The notes: a model not told the origin generated them from the sequence alone. A DNA stretch of 16,987 bases from Thermoplasmata archaeon M9B2D (GCA_002900555.1 MUGD01000037.1:1-16987); one strand, 5' to 3'; numbered from the stretch's first letter, positions 1 to 8,161 are shown. A program made the numbers and translations.

Positions 1-849
1 GACCGGAACCCACCATTTTTCTTGGGTTATGCCACCGCTTCGTCCACCCACCAACAGCACGTATTTGGTATCCCATTGGTCAAAAGCGTTCTTGATAAAG
101 TATTTCATCTCCTCTGCACAGTCCCGCCCTTCCACTGGGAAGTAAACGCTGTCGCATATCTCCTCATGAGCTACCAGTTTAGTTGTAAGACCGTTATTTA
201 TTTTATGAGTAACAAGCGGCTGTAACGCTTGAGAGAATGCTTTTGGTGCGATAATTATAAGATCATACTGATCCACTGTCGCGGTTTGACGTGGCTCTGG
301 GAGTTTGTAGGTGATAGTGATTTCTACATTCTGTGAACAGCGCAGGATATTATCAGAGGGTAGATACTGAATTGGGTAGAGATGAATCGCTAAAAAAGTA
401 GTCAAGGAATCGCCGTCCCTTCCAGCCGCGATATGGTAACTATAGGATTGCTCGGGACATATGGTACAAGAAGCTGGTTGAGGGAGGATACTAGGTGGTT
501 CTTTTCGATTATCCGGAAGTGCTTGTGGCGTGACCTTAAGAGGCTTTGCTATGGTCCGTTCCTGTACCTCTGAGAACTGTATAGCAACATTTGTTATTTT
601 CGTCAGAAACGGAAAGGTATATACTCGAGTTACGACCGGTAAAACGTAACTTCCTGGTGTCGTCAGATAGGAGGTTGCTTCGAAAAGATTCACAGTGGTG
701 TAGTCTTCTCCCTCGGTTAATTGCACAGACGATACGAAGAAGATATCTCTTTTTTCGATACTGTTCTGGTCTGTAAACGAGTAGGCAACAGCTCCATATC
801 CGCTTATAATTATTACCGCTATAATTACTCCTGTTAGGCTTTTCTTCAT
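1..849 (-). CDS. C25 (gingipain-like) cysteine peptidase, N-terminal part, cut by window edge
   Basis: This reading frame is open from an ATG at 849-847 to the left edge, giving 283 residues with no stop, so the gene is partial. Residues 1-22 form a signal peptide (MKKSLTGVIIAVIIISGYGA start). The rest matches the N-terminal prodomain and the start of the catalytic domain of the full C25 gene at 5325-7217. Both proteins reach the motif EKWWVPV at residue 283, so no large insertion separates them. The catalytic His and Cys would lie beyond the edge, so activity cannot be judged. The start is supported by an AGGGGAT ribosome site seven bases upstream and a TATA box near 891-900. It lies downstream of the propeller gene on the same strand but has its own promoter. 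Role by family: extracellular protein degradation. The paralogy is certain; catalytic competence is not. Confidence 0.88.
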   Translation of the reverse strand, partial: MKKSLTGVIIAVIIISGYGAVAYSFTDQNSIEKRDIFFVSSVQLTEGEDYTTVNLFEATSYLTTPGSYVLPVVTRVYTFPFLTKITNVAIQFSEVQERTIAKPLKVTPQALPDNRKEPPSILPQPASCTICPEQSYSYHIAAGRDGDSLTTFLAIHLYPIQYLPSDNILRCSQNVEITITYKLPEPRQTATVDQYDLIIIAPKAFSQALQPLVTHKINNGLTTKLVAHEEICDSVYFPVEGRDCAEEMKYFIKNAFDQWDTKYVLLVGGRSGGITQEKWWVPV

Positions 850-890
850 AGAAATCCCCTTTTTTTGTTAAAAATATAGTCCGTAAAGGA

Positions 891-900
891 TATTTAAACC
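891..900 (-). promoter_or_regulatory. TATA box for the partial C25 gene
   Basis: Read on the minus strand the sequence is GGTTTAAATA, a good archaeal TATA element. It would place a transcription start near 868, giving a leader of about 20 bases that includes the AGGGGAT ribosome site just before the ATG at 849. This suggests the C25 paralogue is transcribed separately from the propeller gene upstream. Confidence 0.55.
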
Positions 901-907
901 TTTGTAA

Positions 908-982
908 GAAAAAAACAAAATGTCTTTTCCCGAAATTACTTCCTCCTAGAAAAAAACAAAATTAGAAAAGAAAAAAGAGATA
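908..982 (-). terminator. U-tract terminator region after the propeller gene, with repeated 14-mer
   Basis: Just after the propeller stop codon the minus strand carries several T runs. The 14-base string ATTTTGTTTTTTTC (minus strand) occurs twice, at 949-962 and 908-921, 41 bases apart. A further T-rich run lies at 963-980. Archaeal intrinsic termination relies mainly on U-tracts, so this fits a tandem terminator. An AGGAGG-like string at 942-947 (minus) has no start codon close behind it. Confidence 0.5.
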
Positions 983-2656
983 TTAGGTAATCTCTCTGAT
1001 AAAAACGATTCTAAGTTTCGCTGTTGCTGTTTTCGTCACATCTGGAGGTATCGCTTCAGGGCAACTTGCAGTAGCCAGAAGAGTGATTTTTCCAAAACCA
1101 AAGATAATCCCATCGGTAGTTATATTGAGCTGTTGGTTCATCGTAAGTGTTGGAATTACCTCTGTTTTTGTTTTATTGACGCGTTTAAGTAGTCCACCGG
1201 TGACCGTAATCAGTACACTTACGTTTGTAGCATTTGCAGTGCCAATGTTTTTCACAGGGATGGATACTTTGCCTATACCTGCAGGTGCAAAACTCCCTAG
1301 TGCTAGTGTTGGAACTCCTATTATAACTCTATCAAGGTAGACATCTGCATTTCCATTGCGCATATCTGTCCAGACAACAGTGCCATCGCTCGTGATGTCC
1401 GTGTTTCTGTATTCACTTTGAACTAACCCAGTTTCATCATTGATTTTCTCTGGTGTACTCCATGTTTCCCCGATATTTTCTGTCTTCGCGTAGTACAAGT
1501 CACCATCAAGAATAAATGTGCAGATCGCTTTATCACCAAAGGTGACTATCTTTGGGTATAATTCATCATTTGGTCCATCAGCAACAACACTCTTAAACCA
1601 CGTTACCCCTGCATCAGAGGAGTAATAACAGACAATGTCCTGGGAGCCTGCTTCATCTGATTGAGCGACAATGATAACCTTGTTGTCATGGACATCAACC
1701 GCCGGACATGTCGTGTTTTGAACATCAGCAATGAAACCCTGACTGATATACCTTATTTTATCGGTGCCATCATTAGTTGCATTTCCACGGAAGAGAAGGA
1801 GATCCCAGTCGTCTTCAATGGAGTTGTAATTGTCAAATACAGCGTAGAAAAGACCATTGGTTTGATCAATTTCAATTGCAGCGTTTTCACAACCAGGATA
1901 TGCAGAAAAATAACTACTCCAATGATTTCCTTCTGTAACATAGTTTGCATAGTTGAAGATTGGCATGTCAACAGATCCGGGGTCAGCTCGGGTTCCGACG
2001 CAGGCGACGATACCATACCACCAGGAGATTCCATTGCCATCATAACCACCAATATCAGGTATTCTTCGATCAGAGTATGGATAATTTTGTGCCCAGTTAA
2101 GGCTTCTAAAATTATATGTCTCAGTATCGGTGATATCAGTGCAGTAGAATATGTGGTAATTTGCCCCGTCGTTAATATAGGGATCCCCCATCATGGTGCC
2201 GACGCACTTTTTTCCAGTCCCCCAGTAATCGATAGCAGGATGTGATTCCTTTCCTTCAATTAGAGGATATTGTCCAGCGTTCCAGGTTTGTCCTTTATCA
2301 AGAGAATAGCACCATATGACATTGTTTTCAGAACTATCAATTACTTTGGTGTACGAAACCAGTAACTCGCCTGCGGGGACTACGCCAATCGCAGGATTAT
2401 TTTCTGTTTCCATTCCAGTCGTGACTTGTATATCTGTGTCTAATTTTCCGGTATTTTGCACATTTTTGAAAGATATTGTTTTCTGTGTTGTACTTGCACG
2501 GAGTTCGTCATGCAATGGTGTCGAGTTTGTTTCGACAATAAGTACGATTTTTTTTGAAGAATCCTGTATTGTTCCAAGAACGTTAATGCTTGGTATTATC
2601 AGAAGTAGACCTAGTACAACGGCTCCTAGATAGATTGTTTTTTTCCTTCCTTTCAT
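983..2656 (-). CDS. Secreted BNR/Asp-box beta-propeller protein
   Basis: This 557-residue protein has a signal peptide (basic MKGRKK, then a hydrophobic stretch at 7-28). Residues about 85-445 look like a sialidase-fold beta-propeller. Asp-box motifs SxDxGxxW occur at 118-125 (SLDKGQTW) and 346-353 (SSDAGVTW), with a degenerate copy at 392-399 (TENIGETW). Residues about 448-557 form a C-terminal Ig/CARDB-like domain containing VKNIGTANATN and GIIFGFGKITL; the same kind of domain ends the M14 peptidase. Asp boxes mark the fold, not the activity, and I cannot pick out the arginine triad of a true sialidase, so carbohydrate or protein binding at the cell surface is as likely as catalysis. The gene has its own TATA box and a GGGATTT ribosome site. 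It sits between the M14 gene and the second C25 gene. Confidence 0.75.
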   Translation of the reverse strand: MKGRKKTIYLGAVVLGLLLIIPSINVLGTIQDSSKKIVLIVETNSTPLHDELRASTTQKTISFKNVQNTGKLDTDIQVTTGMETENNPAIGVVPAGELLVSYTKVIDSSENNVIWCYSLDKGQTWNAGQYPLIEGKESHPAIDYWGTGKKCVGTMMGDPYINDGANYHIFYCTDITDTETYNFRSLNWAQNYPYSDRRIPDIGGYDGNGISWWYGIVACVGTRADPGSVDMPIFNYANYVTEGNHWSSYFSAYPGCENAAIEIDQTNGLFYAVFDNYNSIEDDWDLLLFRGNATNDGTDKIRYISQGFIADVQNTTCPAVDVHDNKVIIVAQSDEAGSQDIVCYYSSDAGVTWFKSVVADGPNDELYPKIVTFGDKAICTFILDGDLYYAKTENIGETWSTPEKINDETGLVQSEYRNTDITSDGTVVWTDMRNGNADVYLDRVIIGVPTLALGSFAPAGIGKVSIPVKNIGTANATNVSVLITVTGGLLKRVNKTKTEVIPTLTMNQQLNITTDGIIFGFGKITLLATASCPEAIPPDVTKTATAKLRIVFIREIT

Positions 2657-2685
2657 AAAAATCCCAATAGTAATAAATAATAAGA

Positions 2686-2697
2686 GGTTTATATATC
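2686..2697 (-). promoter_or_regulatory. TATA box for the propeller gene
   Basis: The minus strand reads GATATATAAACC here. This predicts transcription from about 2667, a leader of roughly ten bases before the ATG at 2656. It lies downstream of the M14 terminator tract, so the propeller gene appears to be an independent unit. Confidence 0.6.
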
Positions 2698-2756
2698 TTC
2701 TCGCACAATATTAACGCAAAATGATGGTTCTTTTATTCTGTTCTATAACAATGAAC

Positions 2757-2779
2757 AAAAAAAAATAAGAAAAAAGGAT
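2757..2779 (-). terminator. U-tract terminator of the C25-M14 operon
   Basis: Seven bases after the M14 stop codon the minus strand runs CTTTTTTCTTATTTTTTTTT, nearly all T. No strong hairpin precedes it, which is usual for archaeal intrinsic terminators. It separates the C25-M14 operon from the propeller promoter. Confidence 0.5.
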
Positions 2780-2785
2780 GGAGGG

Positions 2786-5308
2786 TTACTGTACACCAAT
2801 CACAAAGAACAAAAGCACTATTCCTGTAGCACTGCTTTCTGCTGCTCCGACGTTTACTGCAATGCCTATTTTTCCAAGCCCGACAACGAAATCTCGTATG
2901 GTGACTGATTTTCCGGGTTCAAGAGACGAAAGCATTCCGGTCTTCATCTGTCCTAGAAGAATCGTTTTTCCATCAAGGGAGATAGTGTAGCTGAGGTTTG
3001 TCAGGGTCTCTATCCCAATGTTTGTCACGACCATGGATACACCGACACCGCCCTTTACTGTGATTGTTATTGGTGGGACTTCTTGCTGGATTGTGAAGGT
3101 ACAGTTTTTTTCTGTCTCTATGTTGCCTTGGTTGTCAACAGAATAAAACCGTACCGTATGATTGCCATTCGTAGAAACGATAAAAGGTGAAATGTAGGTG
3201 GTCCATGCACCGTTATCGAGTATATACATTGTATAGTCGACACCAGACCCCTCATCGGTTGCTGTTAAGGTGACGGTGACGTCACTTACATAGATGTCGC
3301 CTTCCATCTCCCCTTCAAGAGTACAGGTTGTCACAGGCGGGATTGTATCATCGCCAAGGGCAACGACGATGCGCTCAAGAGTGCTAAAGTCGCCCCATCC
3401 ACGCGCGTCGTTATGTCCCTTCACCCGGTAGAAGTATGTACCATTCTCCTTTCCAGTGACATCATAGTACTGATTCGTAATGGAATTTGACAAGGTGGTC
3501 ACTGTCTGAACCGTGGCAACCGGGGCGATATCGTCAACATAAAATCCTTCCTGCAATGTGTACGAATCAGTGGTGTACCTAAATCGAATAAAGACCGATT
3601 CATCTCCATACGAACCCAGATCGTACTCTTTGTAAAGCCAGCTCCCTGATGTTCCAGTGAAGGTCTCCAAGACATCATAGGAACGACCATCTCTGCTTAC
3701 TTCAACGAAAGCGGCATCATAATTAGTCTCTGTGGAATACCAACACCAAAATGAAAGCTTCATCCCCGTTGTGATAGGAATCGGATATGCAGTCGTCATA
3801 GAAGAAACATCCGAGTTCAGAGACCGGGATTTATAACTATAGCTTCCTGAATGATATCTGGATGTTGAGAGGGAAAAGCCATCAAGGGTCCACAAAGCGG
3901 ATCCAGACTCAGCATCATCGGTCCCAATTGAAACCCCGCTCAGCTCATCAAGCTGGAAATAATCAGGATTTGCAGCAGGATTTTTTTCCTGCCAGGAAAC
4001 CCGATAGGTTCCGTCAGAATCATTCGATAAATCGTCAATAACGGGAGGGATCACCCGGGGGACGACAGTATCATGAATGTTTTGTGCCTCTTGGATAAGA
4101 TACAGAGCTCCGTCGCAGTTCTCCTTACAAATCTGGTCTAAGTAACTTTCTGATGGATGGAACGAGGAACATGCTTCAATGGTATAGGCAAAAGTGGTCT
4201 TGCCAAGGACGTAATGACTGTATCCATACGCCCAATCGATGGTATCTCCTGTGGTGGGATACAGACCATAGGCTTGTTTCGGTGTATATGTCCCTGATCC
4301 ACTTTGTCTAGTGATTCGCAGGGCGATTTGTGTCCCCACAGCACTCATATAGGTGCTATCTGGTGTAATGGACGGTGTATATCCCCATGGCCAGTACAGT
4401 TCCTCTTGATAGGTATGCCACGAGATTAATGCACAAATGTCATGGGTAACAAAAAAATCAAAGATTGCCTGAATCTCTAGTTCTGAGGTAGGTCCTGGGC
4501 CGCAATAGGTCTCTTCGCTTGGGTAATGCGTCACTGATCCTGAGCCGATTGTTCCCCACGCGCCTTTTATATCAGCATTATTTGAGCCGTTGTAGTTCCG
4601 ATTCAAATCAACACCGTAGGTCCCATATTGTGGGAAATAATGTCGATTCTTACGCCAATCAATCCCAAGATCATGACAGTAGTAATACCCATCAGGGTTC
4701 ACACAGGGGACGATCCATATTCTTCGGTTGTTCACCAGATTCGTGATGGTGGAATTCACACTATAGAGGGACGTCAGATTATTGGCGATGTGAAGGCAGA
4801 TTTCCACAGTTGGCCATTCACGCGCATGATGCAGCCCCATATAGAAGACGCCAGGTTCTCCCTCATCGACACCTGGATTGTCTGAGATTTCCAGGCACCA
4901 TATCGTTCGTCCTTCATAGCTTGTTCCAAGACTAAAAAGACTGGTAATGTTTGGATAGCTTGCAGCGATTCCTTGCAGGATAGTTTGAATCTGAGCATAT
5001 GTATGATACGATCCCATCAGTTCTTTATGATACTCGTTCATATCTGCGATTAGAATGCTATATGGTATCTGGAGATCGGATAGCTCCTGTAATCGGTATC
5101 GAGGGAGAATGACATCTGCCCACTGTCCTTGGCTAACTGTAATAATCTCGACCCCTTCGGGAATTGTCACAGTTCCACTCGTCATATCGATTCTGATAAG
5201 AGTATTGGTTGTAGAGGGGACCTCGTTGAATCCTTGGCCTGAAATGGCAAGAGACGAAAAAACAAGGACGAACAATATTCCAAGACACATGATTTTCTGT
5301 GCGGTCAT
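2786..5308 (-). CDS. Secreted M14 zinc carboxypeptidase with C-terminal beta-sandwich domains
   Basis: This is a large extracellular carboxypeptidase (840 residues from the second ATG; numbering below counts from the first ATG, two residues earlier). It has a signal peptide (about 4-27), a propeptide-like region, then the M14 catalytic domain (about 103-412). Zinc ligands are His163 and Glu166 (HHAREW) and His300 (SWHTY). Substrate motifs are NPDGY (206-210) and DLNRN (236-240), and the catalytic Glu is Glu380 (FAYTIEA), so it looks active. After it come a jelly-roll/MAM-like domain (about 465-600), an FnIII-like segment, an Ig-like domain (about 655-745) and a C-terminal domain ending in a hydrophobic run (830-842). 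Start choice: GGTGAG at 5315-5320 abuts the first ATG (5314) but lies six bases before the second (5308), which I prefer. It is in an operon with the C25 gene, ten bases after its stop. Confidence 0.9.
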   Translation of the reverse strand: MTAQKIMCLGILFVLVFSSLAISGQGFNEVPSTTNTLIRIDMTSGTVTIPEGVEIITVSQGQWADVILPRYRLQELSDLQIPYSILIADMNEYHKELMGSYHTYAQIQTILQGIAASYPNITSLFSLGTSYEGRTIWCLEISDNPGVDEGEPGVFYMGLHHAREWPTVEICLHIANNLTSLYSVNSTITNLVNNRRIWIVPCVNPDGYYYCHDLGIDWRKNRHYFPQYGTYGVDLNRNYNGSNNADIKGAWGTIGSGSVTHYPSEETYCGPGPTSELEIQAIFDFFVTHDICALISWHTYQEELYWPWGYTPSITPDSTYMSAVGTQIALRITRQSGSGTYTPKQAYGLYPTTGDTIDWAYGYSHYVLGKTTFAYTIEACSSFHPSESYLDQICKENCDGALYLIQEAQNIHDTVVPRVIPPVIDDLSNDSDGTYRVSWQEKNPAANPDYFQLDELSGVSIGTDDAESGSALWTLDGFSLSTSRYHSGSYSYKSRSLNSDVSSMTTAYPIPITTGMKLSFWCWYSTETNYDAAFVEVSRDGRSYDVLETFTGTSGSWLYKEYDLGSYGDESVFIRFRYTTDSYTLQEGFYVDDIAPVATVQTVTTLSNSITNQYYDVTGKENGTYFYRVKGHNDARGWGDFSTLERIVVALGDDTIPPVTTCTLEGEMEGDIYVSDVTVTLTATDEGSGVDYTMYILDNGAWTTYISPFIVSTNGNHTVRFYSVDNQGNIETEKNCTFTIQQEVPPITITVKGGVGVSMVVTNIGIETLTNLSYTISLDGKTILLGQMKTGMLSSLEPGKSVTIRDFVVGLGKIGIAVNVGAAESSATGIVLLFFVIGVQ

Positions 5309-5324
5309 ACCCATCTCACCTTCT

Positions 5325-7217
5325 CTACGAGTATCCTCCTATTTTGAGACTGGGGTCCCCAAGAAGGACGAACTCTTGAACCGTCTTACAGTCAAGTTTC
5401 TCTTCCATCGGTGGAAACATCGTAAGATAATCAATGAGGGACTGGGTGTGCGCTTCACCAAGCATGGTTATAGCATTCACCCCGTAATTTTTAAAGAACT
5501 GTGTATTGACGTACCCTGAGAAGAACTGAACACAGTCTGGTATGGAGTCATTGTTGTAGTCCCCCTCTGCAAACCAGTCAAGACCTGTGTATGCCATAGT
5601 CGCGATGCTCCCTCCGTTTTTCACACTGATGAGCTTCCACGCCCAGCATTCAGGCGTCCATTCACCAAGGAAGAATTTCCATTGGAAATATTGCAGCTGC
5701 TCCTGGATAATCCCTTTGAGAATGTTCAAAAGACTGGTGTTAAACTGTCCGTTATGACATCCCCCGCATACGGTGATTGGGAGTTGTTCCCCGTTCGTCA
5801 GCTTCGGCATGTCCTTCACCTGCAACCCATTTATCCATGTACTCTCGTTGTGCGGCGGATGCGTGGACCACGACATCGGGTTACCATGTCCATCGAAAAA
5901 TAAAAATCCACACCCAGCGTTTATCGCATCCAAAACATCCTCAGGACCGCTGAAGCTCCCTGTAGAGGTCCAGAGCTTGACTCCCTCAAACCCAGTCATG
6001 TATTCTAACGCAAGTTTGTTTTCCTCTTCACCTTCATACCAGGGATCTGTCGCGTTTGGTGCGGAATCCCCACCAACGACAACCATTCTGTTGAACCAGT
6101 CTTTCCCTGCGGTGGTGTTTTCGTAAATAGTTATTTTATGTACAAGAGTTTTGACCTGATTGACGTTTTTACAGGCAAGTCGTCCGACGCAGACCTCCGG
6201 GTACATGTCAATAATATCTTGTCCCTGGTCGTTCCATTCTGCAAAAATACCATTGCCGTTCGAATCCCAGGTTGAAAAGTTACCATAGGCATCATAGATA
6301 TCCGCAAAATAAAGGTCAGAGAGGTAGCTTCCCTCCCAATTGTAGCCATCATCAAGATGGGAATATCGCACAGGCACCCACCATTTTTCATTTAGAACAC
6401 CTCCATATCTTCCCCCGACCAACAGCACATATCTGGTTCCCCATTGGTCAAAGGCGTTCTTGATGAAGTATTTCATCTCCTCTGCGCAGTCCCGCCCTTC
6501 CACTGGGAAATAGACGCTGTCGCAAATCTCGTTTCTGCTAACCAGTTTTGTGGTGATTCCTTTGCTTATTTTATGGTTTACCAAAGGAAGGAGCGCCTCT
6601 GAGAACGTTTCAGGGGCGATGATGACAAGCGTGTAGTCATCCACCGTTTGTGTTTGGGCCGATGGAAGCTCATAGGTAAGGCTGAGATGTGCTTTGTTCC
6701 GGAAAATGATTGTATTTTCACCAGGGTTGTACTGGATAGGGAAGCATCGGATTGTTACAAAAAGAACATGGTCGTTCCCGGAGATTCCTGCCCCCAGATG
6801 ATAATCAAACAATTTATCCGGATACAGTGTTGTGAGTTCGTTTTCCCCTTGTATCTCTATAGTTTTCATTCCTTCTACACTGGTGACTGGATGCGGTGCA
6901 GACAGTAATGTCTGTTCTAAGGGATGTTCTTGTGCTTCTGAGAACGTCACATCTAAGGTTTTTATCTTGGTTCCAAATGGGAAGATATAGGTGGTGACTG
7001 ATGCAGGGAGCATCGGTGCGTTTGGTGTATACAGCCATGTATTTGCGTTTGAAATACTGACGACTGCTTTATCTTCTTTAATGGCGATCTCTGGATAAGA
7101 AAAAACGATGGTTTCGGTTTGTTGCATTAGTGTGTGCGTTGTATTTGTAACAGCTCCAGCCCCCAGTCCACCTAGGACCATAACGCATATAATTACTAGT
7201 GGTATTATTTTATTCAT
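5325..7217 (-). CDS. Secreted C25 (gingipain-like) cysteine peptidase
   Basis: This 630-residue protein has a signal peptide (1-21) and a prodomain (about 22-190) ending before VDDYTLVIIAPETF, where the caspase-like catalytic domain begins. The catalytic pair is visible: His444 in FFDGHGNPMSW and Cys487 in VCGGCHNGQFN, both typical of family C25. Acidic loops DSNGNG (318-323) and DYNNDSIPD (553-561) look like calcium sites. It ends directly after the catalytic domain (EFVLLGDPSLKIGGYS) with no Ig domain or anchor, so it may be released. The gene is first in an operon with the M14 carboxypeptidase, an endopeptidase/exopeptidase pairing that fits outside protein digestion. A GGGGA site precedes the start. 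C25 peptidases are known from sediment archaea of benthic group D. A paralogue lies at 1-849. Confidence 0.92.
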   Translation of the reverse strand: MNKIIPLVIICVMVLGGLGAGAVTNTTHTLMQQTETIVFSYPEIAIKEDKAVVSISNANTWLYTPNAPMLPASVTTYIFPFGTKIKTLDVTFSEAQEHPLEQTLLSAPHPVTSVEGMKTIEIQGENELTTLYPDKLFDYHLGAGISGNDHVLFVTIRCFPIQYNPGENTIIFRNKAHLSLTYELPSAQTQTVDDYTLVIIAPETFSEALLPLVNHKISKGITTKLVSRNEICDSVYFPVEGRDCAEEMKYFIKNAFDQWGTRYVLLVGGRYGGVLNEKWWVPVRYSHLDDGYNWEGSYLSDLYFADIYDAYGNFSTWDSNGNGIFAEWNDQGQDIIDMYPEVCVGRLACKNVNQVKTLVHKITIYENTTAGKDWFNRMVVVGGDSAPNATDPWYEGEEENKLALEYMTGFEGVKLWTSTGSFSGPEDVLDAINAGCGFLFFDGHGNPMSWSTHPPHNESTWINGLQVKDMPKLTNGEQLPITVCGGCHNGQFNTSLLNILKGIIQEQLQYFQWKFFLGEWTPECWAWKLISVKNGGSIATMAYTGLDWFAEGDYNNDSIPDCVQFFSGYVNTQFFKNYGVNAITMLGEAHTQSLIDYLTMFPPMEEKLDCKTVQEFVLLGDPSLKIGGYS

Positions 7218-7393
7218 GATTTTTTCCCCTATTTTGTTGGTTCTTTATGATTCAGTCCTTACAACCAGTTATTCCTTGGCAATAAGGAGCATTCAGATTG
7301 AAGCACGGAAACAGATGTGCTCAGAGAATCTATGAAGAGCACCTACATTACGTTTATCAGAGGTTCTTTTCATAGTTATCCCCACATATTCTT

Positions 7394-7406
7394 AATTATA
7401 TAAATG
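7394..7406. promoter_or_regulatory. AT-rich TATA element, possibly bidirectional
   Basis: The run AATTATATAAAT resembles a TATA box on both strands. On the minus strand it would drive the C25-M14 operon with a leader of about 155 bases. On the plus strand it would start transcription near 7425, ahead of the separate TATA at 7496-7503 used by the 187-residue gene. Orientation is not settled by sequence alone. Confidence 0.4.
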
Positions 7407-7495
7407 TCTATTTAAAACTATCCTAGATGATGTTTCCAAAGAAAAAACAACAGTCATATCTATTTTTCGCACGTGAAGAATACAGTTCCATAATG

Positions 7496-7503
7496 TTTAT
7501 ATC
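7496..7503 (+). promoter_or_regulatory. TATA box for the 187-residue gene (leaderless)
   Basis: TTTATATC centred near 7499 is 30 bases before the ATG at 7529, so the predicted transcription start is at or a few bases before the start codon. No ribosome-binding sequence lies between them. This points to a leaderless mRNA. Confidence 0.6.
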
Positions 7504-7528
7504 CTAAAATGCATAATAATACTGTAGA

Positions 7529-8092
7529 ATGACAAGTAAAAACAATCGAAAAAAAGAACTTGATTCCCTGCGGACCCAATGGCGGAAGACCCATCGGACG
7601 CTAAATGGGAGGATTATCCTATACCCAGATAAACCTCCTGAACATATCAATGCAAGAGGGAGTAAGTTATATAATTGGTTCTGGGGCAAGATTCTGCGTG
7701 ATATCAAACCTCAGGAAGTCCCTGCGATTGTTTCTGGTCTACAAGATGCGATTCATGCGGAGAAGGAACCAAGGAAGATACAGATACTGCGGACCATGAT
7801 TGGTATGGCGGAGGACGCGTACCAATTCAAACAGCTGGAGGACATTAAGGATTTCGATTCAGAATTGCAAATTGAGCATAAACCGATATTTAATCCTGAA
7901 GATGGGGTCATCTATAAGGGTGGGAAAATCTACACGACTGATTACAATGAGGATGAAAGCGAAATTCTTATACGGGATATCGAAGGGATCATCATCGATG
8001 TCTTATCCTCTGAGGGAACCGAGAAAACGCTTTCACCGTCTGTTGTTCGCAACAATACATACAAGAACTGGAAATATATGGAGAAAATCTAG
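7529..8092 (+). CDS. Unrecognised soluble, charged protein
   Basis: I do not recognise a family for this 187-residue protein. It has no signal peptide or membrane segment. The first third is basic (KKELDSLRTQWRKTHRT and an aromatic patch SKLYNWFWGKIL at 45-56). The middle is probably helical (about 57-105), and the rest is acidic, with NEDESEILIRDIEGIIIDVL at about 140-159. A segment EDGVIYKGGKIYTTDY suggests a beta-hairpin. The start is set by a TATA box 30 bases upstream with no ribosome site, consistent with a leaderless transcript, and a strong U-tract terminator follows. It stands alone between two minus-strand operons, so context gives no function. The basic/aromatic N-terminus would allow nucleic-acid binding, but that is only a guess. 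Confidence 0.7.
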   Translation: MTSKNNRKKELDSLRTQWRKTHRTLNGRIILYPDKPPEHINARGSKLYNWFWGKILRDIKPQEVPAIVSGLQDAIHAEKEPRKIQILRTMIGMAEDAYQFKQLEDIKDFDSELQIEHKPIFNPEDGVIYKGGKIYTTDYNEDESEILIRDIEGIIIDVLSSEGTEKTLSPSVVRNNTYKNWKYMEKI

Positions 8093-8123
8093 ATTCGCCA
8101 ACATATAATATAACGAGGAGAAG

Positions 8124-8161
8124 TTTTTTAAAATTTTTTTTGTGCTACAATTTTTTTTTAA
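8124..8161 (+). terminator. Double U-tract terminator after the 187-residue gene
   Basis: Two long T runs follow the stop codon by about 30 bases: a GTTTTTTAAAATTTTTTTTG stretch, then nine Ts after TGCTACAA. This is the most T-dense stretch in the window on this strand and fits an archaeal U-tract terminator. The remaining bases to 8280 show no gene. Confidence 0.6.

Larger units (their letters stand above)
7218..7528. other. Divergent intergenic region, about 310 bases, with possible short ORFs
   Basis: No conventional gene is seen between the C25 gene (minus) and the 187-residue gene (plus). Around a symmetrical TATA element (about 7394-7406) two very short ORFs face outward: 26 codons on the minus strand (7373-7293, basic, preceded by GGGGAT) and 26 codons on the plus strand (7427-7507). 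Each begins about 27 bases from the TATA centre, where transcription would start. Either could be a leader peptide or chance. A weaker TATA-like CATAAAG lies near 7243-7252, closer to the C25 start, so the true C25 promoter is uncertain. Confidence 0.4.

Noticed and set aside
1661..2245. Plus-strand 194-codon open frame inside the propeller gene
   Set aside because: It is antisense to a protein with Asp-box motifs and a signal peptide, and has no domain or start signal.
983..2656. Calling the propeller protein a sialidase
   Set aside because: Asp boxes define the fold only; the arginine triad and other catalytic residues could not be identified.
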